Source: Ralstonia sp. TCR112
GTDB taxonomy: Bacteria; Pseudomonadota; Gammaproteobacteria; Burkholderiales; Burkholderiaceae
Assembly (NCBI RefSeq): GCF_007997035.1
Contig: NZ_VOSS01000018.1
Coordinates: 25,621-89,620, forward strand
Length of the DNA: 64,000 nucleotides
Direction: 5' to 3'
Shown: positions 43,994 to 52,424 of the stretch, piece by piece
Numbering within the stretch: position 1 is the stretch's first letter
Layout of the letters: each line of letters starts with the position of its first letter
Made by a program: the position numbers and the translations under genes
The notes under the pieces: generated by a model
The model's database searches: none
Seen by the model: the letters and a program-made list of their open reading frames with translations, nothing else
What the model was told of the DNA's origin: nothing

Positions 43994-45427
43994 ATGCCGT
44001 CACCCGTTGCTGATGTGGTTGATCCTTCCATGCAGACTGTCAGCCCCGCCCGCGCACTGAGCCAGTTATGGAACGTGCTCGGCCAGCCGGCCGATGTGCT
44101 GTCGCGCGCCACGCTGACGGGCGCTGAGCGGGCGCTGCCGTCGTCGTTTGCGGTGGGCACGCTGGCGCAGAGCACCATTGCTGCTGCCGCGCTGGCAGCC
44201 GCGCAGGTCGACACGTTGCGTAGCGGGCGGCAGCAAACCGTATCGGTCGACATGCACCACGCGGCGCTGGAATTCCGCTCCGAGCGCTACTTCCGTGTCG
44301 ACGGGCAGTTGCCGCCGGAACCGTGGGACAAGATCGCCGGGCTCTACCGTTGCGGCGATGGCCGCTGGGTGCGCCTGCACACCAACTTTGCGCATCACCG
44401 TGACGGTGTGCTGAAGCTGCTCGGCTGCGCGTATGACCGGGCCGCCGTGGCCGCCGCGCTGAACCAATGGAACGTCGAGGCGTTTGAAGAGGCAGCCGCG
44501 CAGGCCGGCATGGTCGTCACCGCCGCGCGCACGTTTGAAGAGTGGGACGCGCACCCGCAAGGCATCGCCGTCGCAAGCCATCCGCTGATGACGATCGAAC
44601 GTATTGGCGATGCGCCACCGCAGCCGCTGCCGGCGCATGCCGATGGCCGACCGCTCTCGGGCGTGCGCGTGCTCGATCTCACGCGCGTGATTGCCGGGCC
44701 CGTCTGCGGGCGGACGCTCGCCGCGCATGGGGCCGACGTGCTGCTCGTCACGGGGCCGCATCTGCCCGCCATCCCGCCGCTGGTGATCGACACCGGGCGC
44801 GGCAAGCGTTCGGCGCAGCTCGACTTGCGCGATGCAGCCGGTGCCCAGCAACTCCGCACGCTGCTGCGCGACGCCGATATCTTCGTGCAGGGCTATCGAC
44901 CGGGTGGCCTGGCGGCGCTGCAGTTTGGTCCGGAGCAGATTGCCGCGCTGCGCCCAGGCATCGTCTACGTCAGCCTGTGCGCATACGGCTATGACGGCCC
45001 GTGGGCCAATCGCCGAGGCTTCGATTCGCTCGTGCAGACCGCCAGCGGTTTCAACTGGGCCGAAGCGCAAGCCGCCGGTGAGGCCAAGCCGCGTCCGCTG
45101 CCCGCTCAGGCGCTCGACCACGGCGCTGGCTACCTGATGGCGGCTGGCGCGATGACGGCGCTCGCACGCCGCATGACGGAGGGCGGCAGCTGGCACGTGC
45201 GTGTGTCGCTCGCGCAGACGGCGCATTGGCTGCGCAGCTTCGGCCGCATGGCCAACGGGTTCGATGCGGCCGACCCGCGCTATGAAGAGATCGGTGCGTA
45301 TCTGGAAACGTCGCCGTCTGGCTTTGGCGCGCTCACCGCGCTGCGCCACGCGGGGCAGCTCTCTGACACGCCGCCGCACTGGGCGCTGCCCAGCGTGCCG
45401 CTGGGGACGCATCCCGCGCGGTGGTAG
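43994..45427 (+). CDS. CaiB/BaiF-type (family III) CoA-transferase
   Basis: A 477-residue protein, longer than the ~400 usual for the family. The conserved module starts near residue 225 (VRVLDLTRVIAGPVCGRTLA) and has the ELDLR-like AQLDLRDAAG and VYVSLCAYGYDGPWANRRGF loops. The N-terminal ~220 residues look like a degenerate second copy or an adapted domain. It would move CoA between acyl acids; together with the divergent citrate synthase-like gene it hints at an acyl-CoA pathway. GAG ribosome signal weak. Confidence 0.87.
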   Translation: MPSPVADVVDPSMQTVSPARALSQLWNVLGQPADVLSRATLTGAERALPSSFAVGTLAQSTIAAAALAAAQVDTLRSGRQQTVSVDMHHAALEFRSERYFRVDGQLPPEPWDKIAGLYRCGDGRWVRLHTNFAHHRDGVLKLLGCAYDRAAVAAALNQWNVEAFEEAAAQAGMVVTAARTFEEWDAHPQGIAVASHPLMTIERIGDAPPQPLPAHADGRPLSGVRVLDLTRVIAGPVCGRTLAAHGADVLLVTGPHLPAIPPLVIDTGRGKRSAQLDLRDAAGAQQLRTLLRDADIFVQGYRPGGLAALQFGPEQIAALRPGIVYVSLCAYGYDGPWANRRGFDSLVQTASGFNWAEAQAAGEAKPRPLPAQALDHGAGYLMAAGAMTALARRMTEGGSWHVRVSLAQTAHWLRSFGRMANGFDAADPRYEEIGAYLETSPSGFGALTALRHAGQLSDTPPHWALPSVPLGTHPARW

Positions 45428-45487
45428 GATTCGCGCCTACCGTTTTCTCTGCCCGCGCCTGATACTCCGGGCGCACATGGCCCGCCG

Positions 45488-46345
45488 ATGCTCAGTTACC
45501 GTCACGCCTTCCACGCCGGCAATCACGCCGATGTCCTCAAGCACGCCGTGCTTGTGCAGATGCTCGATTACCTCACGCAGAAGGACAAGCCGTTCTGGTA
45601 CATCGACACGCACGCCGGTGCCGGCCTCTACGCGCTGGATCACGAATGGGCGCAGAAGAAGGCCGAATTCGATACCGGCATTGGCCCGCTGTGGCGCGCC
45701 GCCGAAGCGGGCGAAACGCTACCGCCCCTGCTCGATGCATACCTCGACCAGGTGCGCGAGCTGAACCCGAACGGTGAACTGCGGCACTACCCCGGCTCGC
45801 CGTGGCTGGCGTGGCAGATGCTGCGCGATGCCGATCGCCTGCGCCTGTTCGAACTGCACAGCTCCGAAATCAAGGTGCTGTCCAACAACTTCCGCGGTGC
45901 AGGGCGCAAGGTCATGCTGTACGACGGCGACGGCTTTGCCGGCATCAAGGCGATCCTGCCGCCGCCGCCACGCCGCGCGCTGGTGCTGATCGATCCGTCC
46001 TTCGAAGACAAGCAGGACTACGCCCGCACCGTGCAGGCCCTGCAAGACAGCCTGCAGCGCTTCGCCACCGGCATGTATGCGGTCTGGTATCCGCTCGTGC
46101 AGCGGCGCGAAGCCGCGCAGTTTCCCTCGCGTCTGAAGCAGTTGCGACCGGCGGACTGGCTGCACGTCACGCTCACGGTCAAGCACCCGGTCGAGGGTGG
46201 CCTCGGCCTGCACGGCAGCGGCATGTTCATCGTCAACCCGCCGTGGACGCTGAAGGCGCAACTGCAGGAAGCCATGCCCACGCTGGTGCGCCTGCTCGGC
46301 CAGGACGACGGCGCCAAGTTCATGCTGGAAGGCGAATCGAGCTGA
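45488..46345 (+). CDS. rlmJ: 23S rRNA (adenine2030-N6)-methyltransferase RlmJ
   Basis: A 285-residue methyltransferase starting MLSYRHAFHAGNHADVLKHA, a family hallmark. FWYIDTHAGAGLYAL is the S-adenosylmethionine loop and ALVLIDPSFEDKQDY the catalytic (D/N)PP(Y/F)-like motif. It methylates a single adenine in 23S rRNA. It stands 60 bases downstream of the CoA-transferase and converges on the second effector-like gene. Confidence 0.94.
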   Translation: MLSYRHAFHAGNHADVLKHAVLVQMLDYLTQKDKPFWYIDTHAGAGLYALDHEWAQKKAEFDTGIGPLWRAAEAGETLPPLLDAYLDQVRELNPNGELRHYPGSPWLAWQMLRDADRLRLFELHSSEIKVLSNNFRGAGRKVMLYDGDGFAGIKAILPPPPRRALVLIDPSFEDKQDYARTVQALQDSLQRFATGMYAVWYPLVQRREAAQFPSRLKQLRPADWLHVTLTVKHPVEGGLGLHGSGMFIVNPPWTLKAQLQEAMPTLVRLLGQDDGAKFMLEGESS

Positions 46346-46379
46346 GGCTTGAGGCTATCGCCTCGCGCGGGCCATACCG

Positions 46380-47618
46380 TCAGACATCGTCGGGCGCGGT
46401 TTGCGCCGGATGCGATTCCAGCGGATAGCGGCGCAAGTCCGCCGCGACATGCGCAATGCGCTCAGCCGCCTGCGTTGCCTCTCGTACCCCGCTGGCACCC
46501 AGCACGCGCGCCGTCTCGGTCGCGTGGATCTGCTGGCGCAGTGGCGCCATCCAAAGTTCGTCCATATACACCGGCTCGGCTGACTGCTGCGCTTCGCTTT
46601 CGGGCGGCGGCGCCAGCTTGGCTGGGTTGACGGGCTGGAACATCTTTCTCGGCACGCGCTGCGCGAATTCGGCGGAGACGACCGCTGTCGGCTCCCAGAT
46701 CGCGTTGTTCGGATACCGGAAATCGGGCCCGAGCCGTTTCATCTGGCGGTCCAGGTCTTTTTGTATGCGCTGCTGGTGCTTGGCCTGAAGCATGTGCATT
46801 TCTGCGTGGGCATCGGCGCCCGTGGTTTTGTCGTAATGGTGCTCGATTGCGGTGTCGCGTTCGTTCGCAGTAAAGGCGCCGTCTTCGGCGAAGATGGCCG
46901 GGCCTTTGCCCCATGCGTCCATCACGATGTCATGCGCGCGGCTTGAGGTTTCGCCATGTAACTCTGCCCAGACGTGATCCACGATTTTGCTGCTGACGGC
47001 CTGGACGCGCTCACCGTCTTCCAGTTTGGCAGCGTGAAGAAACGCTGCCACGTTGGCGTGGTCGCCACAATTGCCGGCCTGTGCCGCCATGGCGCCTGCT
47101 GCGGCCCGGACTTCGGCAGAGTACTTGAACAGGGGACTTTTCTTCGGGATGCAGGTTCCGGGCAGGTACTTCCTCCCGAGGCGCCGGCCGGCCACAGTCC
47201 GGATCGTGCTCTGGCCGTTGCTGTCGCGGATGTCGTCAGACACGTTGCCGCGACCATGCGCCAGCGCCTGGCGCGTCTCCATGACCGTCGCATTGGCTTG
47301 CTTCAACCGTTCAAGCTCGCGGCCCTCGACGGGACGACCGTCGATCTGCCGGGCCAGCAGGTAGCCACCCAGTTGGCATTCGCTGTCCGACAGCGCAGTC
47401 CGCGCAGTGAGCACCTCATGTTGCGGCGACGCCGTGATGCTGACCTGCCGCCCAGAAGCGCCCGGCCGCTGTGCCAGATCCTGCAATGCGCCGGACGCAC
47501 GGCGGGGTGTGCGTGCCGTCGGGGCGGCGGCGTGTTCGATCGGACTGGAGGACGCCGGGTCTGCGGCAGGCTCCGCCGGACGGATGCCACTCAGGGCGGG
47601 TGCGCGTGCGGAATGCAT
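46380..47618 (-). CDS. HopX/AvrPphE (RipE/XopE)-family type III effector, copy 2
   Basis: A 412-residue protein with a Ser/Ala/Pro-rich N-terminus (first ~75 residues), as expected of a type III secretion signal. The core matches my recollection of AvrPphE: LGGYLLARQIDGRPVEGREL, HGRGNV, AGNCGDHANVAAFLHAAKL, VDHVWAEL and HDIVMDAWGKGPAIFAED. The putative Cys-His-Asp triad (C184, H215, D234) of the transglutaminase-like fold is intact. It starts 21 bases after the upstream paralogue's stop, so both are read from the hrpII promoter at 48925. Expected to act inside plant cells. Confidence 0.82.
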   Translation of the reverse strand: MHSARAPALSGIRPAEPAADPASSSPIEHAAAPTARTPRRASGALQDLAQRPGASGRQVSITASPQHEVLTARTALSDSECQLGGYLLARQIDGRPVEGRELERLKQANATVMETRQALAHGRGNVSDDIRDSNGQSTIRTVAGRRLGRKYLPGTCIPKKSPLFKYSAEVRAAAGAMAAQAGNCGDHANVAAFLHAAKLEDGERVQAVSSKIVDHVWAELHGETSSRAHDIVMDAWGKGPAIFAEDGAFTANERDTAIEHHYDKTTGADAHAEMHMLQAKHQQRIQKDLDRQMKRLGPDFRYPNNAIWEPTAVVSAEFAQRVPRKMFQPVNPAKLAPPPESEAQQSAEPVYMDELWMAPLRQQIHATETARVLGASGVREATQAAERIAHVAADLRRYPLESHPAQTAPDDV

Positions 47619-47639
47619 TCGGCCTCGGGATCGTTTGGA

Positions 47640-48839
47640 TCAGGAATTCTCGGGCGCGGTCTGCGCAGGGTGCGATGCCAGCGGATAGTTCTCCAGATCC
47701 GCCGCCACCTGGGCGATGCGTGCAGCTGCTTGCGTGACTTCCCGTACGCCGCTGGCGCCCAAGGCCCGCGCGGTTTGCGTGGCGTGAATTTCCTGACGCA
47801 ACGGTGCCATCCGCGGTTCGCCAGCGCGTATCCGTTCTTTCGCCTGCCGCACGAGGCGTCGGTCTTTCGGTGCCAGCTTGGCAGCGTCCGGTGCCGCAGA
47901 CATCTTCTGGCTGACGCGTGCTGCGAACTCGCTGGAGATGACTGGCGTGACGGCAAAGATCGCACCGTCCCCAATCCGGAAATCGGGCCCCAGATGCTCC
48001 ATCACCACGTGCAGATTGGTCTGCATCTGCTGATGGTGATCGCGCTGGAGTTCGCTCATGTCCGCATGGGCCTTGGCACCCGTGCTCTGGTCGTACTCGC
48101 GCGCGATCCCGATGTCGTGTTGGCCCCCCGCGAATTCACCATCCACCGCAAAAATGGCGGGGCCTTTGCCCCACGGGTCCATGACGATGTCGTGCTCTGG
48201 GTCGCGCGCCCTGGCGGCGTGCCACTGCGCCCAGCGGTGGTCGATTGTCGTGCTGCCCACGGCATATGCGTATTCGCCGCTGCCCAGCTTGGCGGCATGC
48301 AGAAACGCCGCGACGTTGGCATGCTCGCCGCAATTGCCCGCCTGCGCTGCCATGGCGCTCGCCGCGATGCTGACCTCAGGACCGTAGTTGGATGGAAGCT
48401 GTGTCCTCACGATACGGCCAGCCACCGCCCGGATCGTGCTCTGGCCGTTGCTGTCTTGGATATCGTCGACGACATTGCCGCGGCCATGCGCCAGGGCCTG
48501 GCGGGTCTCCATGACGGTTTCGTTAGCGAGCTTGAGCCGGTCGAGCGCCCTGCCCTCCACCGGGCGGCCGTCGATCTGGCGGCCTTGTACGTAGCCGCCG
48601 AGTTGGCACTCGCCGTCGGACAGCGCCCTGCGCGTGTCGGGCGCCAGGGCCCGGATCTCGACCTGCCGCTCACGCATGCGTTGGGCGTCAAAGCTGGCCA
48701 GGCCCTGCAACGTCACCGGCGCACGGCGCGGCGCGTGGGTGGCCGACTCGGCCGGGTGGCCGGTTGAAGTGGAAGCGCGCTCTTCGGCCGGCGACGTCGG
48801 ACGGAGGCAGCTTAGGATCGATCGCAATGGGGACGGCAT
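47640..48839 (-). CDS. HopX/AvrPphE (RipE/XopE)-family type III effector, copy 1
   Basis: A 399-residue paralogue of the next gene. It shows LGGYVQGRQIDGRPVEGRAL, AGNCGEHANVAAFLHAAKL, IDHRWAQW and HDIVMDPWGKGPAIFA, with C170, H201 and D221 as the likely triad. The C-terminal helix region (HATQTARALGASGVREVTQA) also matches the family. The ATG at 48839 follows a GGAG site and lies downstream of the hrpII box; an earlier in-frame ATG at 48974 would precede the promoter and is rejected. Confidence 0.83.
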   Translation of the reverse strand: MPSPLRSILSCLRPTSPAEERASTSTGHPAESATHAPRRAPVTLQGLASFDAQRMRERQVEIRALAPDTRRALSDGECQLGGYVQGRQIDGRPVEGRALDRLKLANETVMETRQALAHGRGNVVDDIQDSNGQSTIRAVAGRIVRTQLPSNYGPEVSIAASAMAAQAGNCGEHANVAAFLHAAKLGSGEYAYAVGSTTIDHRWAQWHAARARDPEHDIVMDPWGKGPAIFAVDGEFAGGQHDIGIAREYDQSTGAKAHADMSELQRDHHQQMQTNLHVVMEHLGPDFRIGDGAIFAVTPVISSEFAARVSQKMSAAPDAAKLAPKDRRLVRQAKERIRAGEPRMAPLRQEIHATQTARALGASGVREVTQAAARIAQVAADLENYPLASHPAQTAPENS

Positions 48840-48886
48840 GGGCAGCTCCGGCTTCTGTGGCCCGCAAGATACGCGGCGGCGCAGGT

Positions 48887-48948
48887 AGCTTAGGAGCGCT
48901 GCCGTGCGCGCTTGTGCTGCCGTGCGAAGCCATGACGCCATGGCCGAA
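48887..48948 (-). promoter_or_regulatory. hrpII box (TTCG-N16-TTCG) with spaced -10 element
   Basis: On the minus strand the sequence is TTCG, exactly 16 bases, TTCG (48948 down to 48925). After 32 bases follows TAAGCT (48892-48887), fitting the YANNNT -10 rule known for PIP/hrpII promoters (30-32 bases). The first effector's ATG lies about 50 bases further. This is the promoter type read by HrpB in Ralstonia. Confidence 0.85.
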
Positions 48949-49070
48949 GCCGCCATGTCACTCTCCTGCCACATGCCCGTGCTACCTAGTCGGGCTTAGA
49001 CTTGCACTGCGCTGTCCGTGCGCAGCGCCCCTCTCGGCACTCTCGGCAAGATCGGCAGGAGCAACACACC

Positions 49071-49973
49071 ATGAGCGAACGCGACGCAGCGCGGCAGGCG
49101 CGCCTGCAGGAAGACCTCCTCGACACGCTGGACGAGGAGCTGGAGATGGAAATCGACGACCACCTGCTCGGCGGCGGCGAAGGCATCAGCGAAGAAGCGC
49201 GCGAAACGCGGCGCATGTACTTCCGCGAGCTGTTCCGCCTGCAAGGCGAACTCGTCAAGCTGCAGGACTGGGTGATCGAGACCGGCCACCGGCTGGTGGT
49301 GATCTTCGAAGGGCGCGATGCCGCCGGCAAGGGCGGCGCCATCAAGCGCATCACGCAGCGGCTGAACCCGCGCGTGTGCCGCGTGGCCGCGCTGCCGGCG
49401 CCCACCAACCGCGAACGCACGCAGTGGTATTTCCAGCGCTACGTCGCGCATCTGCCCGCCGCCGGTGAAATCGTCCTGTTCGATCGCAGCTGGTACAACC
49501 GCGCGGGCGTCGAACGCGTGATGGGCTTTTGCACCGACGAGGAATACGAAGAATTCTTCCGCTCCGTGCCCGAGTTCGAAAAGATGCTCGTGCGCTCGGG
49601 CATCCAGATCGTCAAGTACTGGTTCTCGGTTACGGATGAAGAGCAGGAGGTGCGGTTCCAGAGCCGCATCGACGATCCGCTCAAGCAGTGGAAGCTGAGC
49701 CCGATGGACCTGGAGAGCCGCCGCCGCTGGGAAGCCTATACGCGTGCCAAGGAAGTGATGCTCGAGCGCTCGCACATTCCCGAATCGCCGTGGTGGGTCG
49801 TGCTGGCCGACGACAAGAAGCGCGCGCGCCTGAACTGCATCCACCATCTGCTGGGGCAGGTGCCTTACCACCCGGTGCCGCATCCGCCGGTGCTGCTGCC
49901 CGAGCGCGTGCACCACGCGGAATACATCCGCCACCCGGTGCCGGAAGACATGATCGTGCCGAACGTGTATTGA
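49071..49973 (+). CDS. ppk2: Polyphosphate kinase 2
   Basis: A 300-residue class I PPK2 that phosphorylates nucleoside diphosphates with polyphosphate. Walker A is FEGRDAAGKGGAIKRI, the lid/Walker B region is FDRSWYNRAGVERVMGFC and the conserved QWKLSPMDLESRRRWEAYT follows. An acidic N-terminal helix (DEELEMEIDDHL) precedes the fold. The ATG at 49071 follows CAGGAGC. It is transcribed away from the effector operon and converges on acyP. Confidence 0.94.
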   Translation: MSERDAARQARLQEDLLDTLDEELEMEIDDHLLGGGEGISEEARETRRMYFRELFRLQGELVKLQDWVIETGHRLVVIFEGRDAAGKGGAIKRITQRLNPRVCRVAALPAPTNRERTQWYFQRYVAHLPAAGEIVLFDRSWYNRAGVERVMGFCTDEEYEEFFRSVPEFEKMLVRSGIQIVKYWFSVTDEEQEVRFQSRIDDPLKQWKLSPMDLESRRRWEAYTRAKEVMLERSHIPESPWWVVLADDKKRARLNCIHHLLGQVPYHPVPHPPVLLPERVHHAEYIRHPVPEDMIVPNVY

Positions 49974-49989
49974 TCCGGCGGGGCGAAAA

Positions 49990-50277
49990 CTACACCGTCG
50001 GGCGGATCTCGAAACCAGGCACCGGCATCTCATGCTCACCCGTTGCCACATCCAGCTGCGTCACCTGGGCGCTGTCCGGGCCCTCCCACATCCATTCCCG
50101 CATGCTGAGCACATTGGCCTCGGGGCCGGCCAAAAAGGCTTCGACGGCGCCGTCGCGGCGGTTGCGTACCCAGCCGCGCAACCCCAGCAGCCGCGCGCGG
50201 TCGGCACAAGCGGCGCGGTAGCCGACACCCTGCACGCGGCCCTGTACGGTAACGATCACTTGCGCAATGGCGGACAT
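49990..50277 (-). CDS. acyP: Acylphosphatase
   Basis: A 95-residue enzyme hydrolysing acyl phosphates. VQGRVQGVGYRAAC contains the catalytic Arg, and LRGWVRNRRDGAVEAFLAG the catalytic Asn. The ATG at 50277 is used; an upstream in-frame GTG/ATG would add seven residues. The upstream spacer holds an 8-bp palindrome at 50350-50370 that could act on this gene or the ABC genes. Confidence 0.92.
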   Translation of the reverse strand: MSAIAQVIVTVQGRVQGVGYRAACADRARLLGLRGWVRNRRDGAVEAFLAGPEANVLSMREWMWEGPDSAQVTQLDVATGEHEMPVPGFEIRPTV

Positions 50278-50349
50278 GGCGGGTCTCCGGGGCAATACGG
50301 CAGCAGATGTGTTGGATAAAACATGACAAACCGGCGCTGTCGCATCTCT

Positions 50350-50370
50350 GTCACATTTCTGGAATGTGAC
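50350..50370. promoter_or_regulatory. Palindromic operator-like site
   Basis: GTCACATT and AATGTGAC, two perfect 8-base arms separated by five bases, lie in the 287-base spacer between divergent acyP and the ABC permease. The form recalls CRP/FNR- or TetR-type operators; the regulator is unknown. Confidence 0.5.
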
Positions 50371-50564
50371 GTCGTCAGACTGACAACCGCGCGGCGGGCT
50401 CTGACGTTACGCAAGGTAAACTAGGCGGCTTGCCGCCGGGTGCCAAGCAACGCTTGCGCAAAGCACTGCGCCCAGCCCCGTAGTACGCCATGCCATGTAT
50501 TGCGCCTCGGCTCAGGCCTTGGGCGCCCGAATTTCGTCCGCGGTTTCCGTCCCGGTTATCCAAG

Positions 50565-52349
50565 ATGCAGCAGAACGACAACGAAACCACCATCCGGGGC
50601 CGCTTGGGTACCACCTTCGGTACCAACCTTGGCGTCAACTTCGGCAATCTGCTGACGGCGCCGCCCAACCGGTTTGACCTCGCCCTCCTGCCGATCATCC
50701 TGGCCGCCATCGTGCTCGTGGCCTATGCCGCCAAGCAGATGAACGTGCCCTACACGCCGGGCGAACATCTGGACGTCAGCCTCGACGTCATTGAACTGCC
50801 CTATTACCTGTTGCGGACCAGCATCCGCATGCTGCTGGCGCTGGGCGCGTCGCTGGCGTTCTCGTTTGCGTTTGCCGCCATTGCGTCCAAGAACCGCACG
50901 GCCGAGAAGGTGATGGTGCCGGCGCTGGACATCCTGCAATCGATTCCGGTGCTGGGTTTCCTGTCGATCACGGTTACGGGCTTCATCGCGCTGTTCCCGG
51001 GCAACCTCGTCGGCGTGGAATGCGCGGCCATCTTCGCCATCTTCACGTCGCAGGCGTGGAACATGGCGTTCTCGTTGTACCAATCGTTTCGCACCATCCC
51101 GACCGACCTGGAAGAAGCCGCCACGGTGTTCCGCCTGTCGAAGTGGCAGCGCTTCTGGCGCCTGGAAGTGCCGTTCGCCATGCCCGGCCTGCTGTGGAAC
51201 ATGATGATGTCGATGTCGGGCGGCTGGTTCTTCGTGGTGGCGTCGGAGGCCATCTCGGTCTCGGGCCACGACATCAAGCTGCCGGGCATCGGCTCGTACA
51301 TTTCTCTGGCGATCCAACAGCAGAACCTGCCGGCCATCGGCTGGGCCATCCTGGCCATGCTGATCGGCATCATCCTGTACGACCAACTGCTGTTCCGCCC
51401 GCTGATTGCCTGGGCAGACCGCTTCCGCTTCGACTCGATGTCGTCGGAGCGCGAGCCGCAATCGTGGCTGCTGGATCTGCTGCGCCGCTCCGAGTGGGTC
51501 AAGGCGCTGCTGGAGCGCACCGCCGCGCTGGCCGAGCGCACGCTGTCCTGGGGCGCCGAACGCACGCGGCCCACGGCTGCCGGCGGCAACGGATTCCTGC
51601 CGCGCTTCCCGTGGTCGCACCGCATCGCCGATGTCGTCATCATCCTGGCCGCGCTGATGGCGGTGGCGCACGTGCTGCAATTCGTGCGCTCCGAGGTGGG
51701 CTGGGCCGAGGTCGGCCACGTCTTCTGGCTCGGCTTCCTGACCATGGTGCGCGTGATCCTGCTGATTGCGCTGGCCGCGCTGGTGTGGGTGCCGATCGGC
51801 ATCCGCATCGGCCTGAACCCGAACGTGGCACGCATCGCCCAGCCGGTGGCGCAGTTCCTGGCGGCGTTCCCGGCCAACCTGATGTTCCCGCTGGCGGTGA
51901 TGCTCATCGCGCGCTTCGCGCTCAACCCGGAAATCTGGTTGAGCCCGCTGATGATTTTCGGCACGCAGTGGTACATCCTGTTCAACGTGATTGCCGGCGC
52001 GTCGGCCATCCCGACCGAACTCAAACTGGCGGCCCGCAACTTCGGCCTGCGCGGCTGGCTGCTGTGGAAGCGCTTCCTCATCCCCGCCGTGTTCCCCAAT
52101 CTGCTGACCGGCCTGGTGACGGCGGCCGGCGGCTCGTGGAACGCCAGCATCGTCTCCGAATATGTGTCCTGGGGCGACCGCACGCTGGTGGCCACGGGCC
52201 TGGGCAGCTACATCGCCGAGATGACATCGAAGGGCGACTTCCCGCGTATTGCGCTGGGCATTGCCGTGATGAGCCTGTTCGTGGTCGGCTTCAACCGGCT
52301 GCTGTGGAACCGCCTGTATGACATCGCGCAAGAGCGCACTCGCCTCTAA
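50565..52349 (+). CDS. ABC transporter permease, two fused nitrate/sulfonate-type domains
   Basis: A 594-residue inner-membrane protein containing two binding-protein-dependent permease modules in one chain. EAA coupling loops are visible in each half: LEEAATVFRLSKWQRFWRLE (about residues 182-201) and LKLAARNFGLRGWLLWKRFL (about 486-505). About twelve helices are expected. It pairs with the ATPase gene 75 bases downstream. No binding protein is encoded nearby, so the substrate is unknown. The ATG at 50565 (MQQNDNET) is chosen over a longer frame. Confidence 0.88.
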   Translation: MQQNDNETTIRGRLGTTFGTNLGVNFGNLLTAPPNRFDLALLPIILAAIVLVAYAAKQMNVPYTPGEHLDVSLDVIELPYYLLRTSIRMLLALGASLAFSFAFAAIASKNRTAEKVMVPALDILQSIPVLGFLSITVTGFIALFPGNLVGVECAAIFAIFTSQAWNMAFSLYQSFRTIPTDLEEAATVFRLSKWQRFWRLEVPFAMPGLLWNMMMSMSGGWFFVVASEAISVSGHDIKLPGIGSYISLAIQQQNLPAIGWAILAMLIGIILYDQLLFRPLIAWADRFRFDSMSSEREPQSWLLDLLRRSEWVKALLERTAALAERTLSWGAERTRPTAAGGNGFLPRFPWSHRIADVVIILAALMAVAHVLQFVRSEVGWAEVGHVFWLGFLTMVRVILLIALAALVWVPIGIRIGLNPNVARIAQPVAQFLAAFPANLMFPLAVMLIARFALNPEIWLSPLMIFGTQWYILFNVIAGASAIPTELKLAARNFGLRGWLLWKRFLIPAVFPNLLTGLVTAAGGSWNASIVSEYVSWGDRTLVATGLGSYIAEMTSKGDFPRIALGIAVMSLFVVGFNRLLWNRLYDIAQERTRL

Positions 52350-52424
52350 AAACAGACTCATGATCCTGCCGCGCCCCCGATCTTGAGCACGTTCCAAGAC
52401 GACCTTATTTAGCTGAGAACACAC

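Noticed and set aside
46345..46380. Small GAGGC/GCCTC hairpin between rlmJ and the second effector gene
   Set aside because: A five-base stem with no T-run is too weak to call a terminator.
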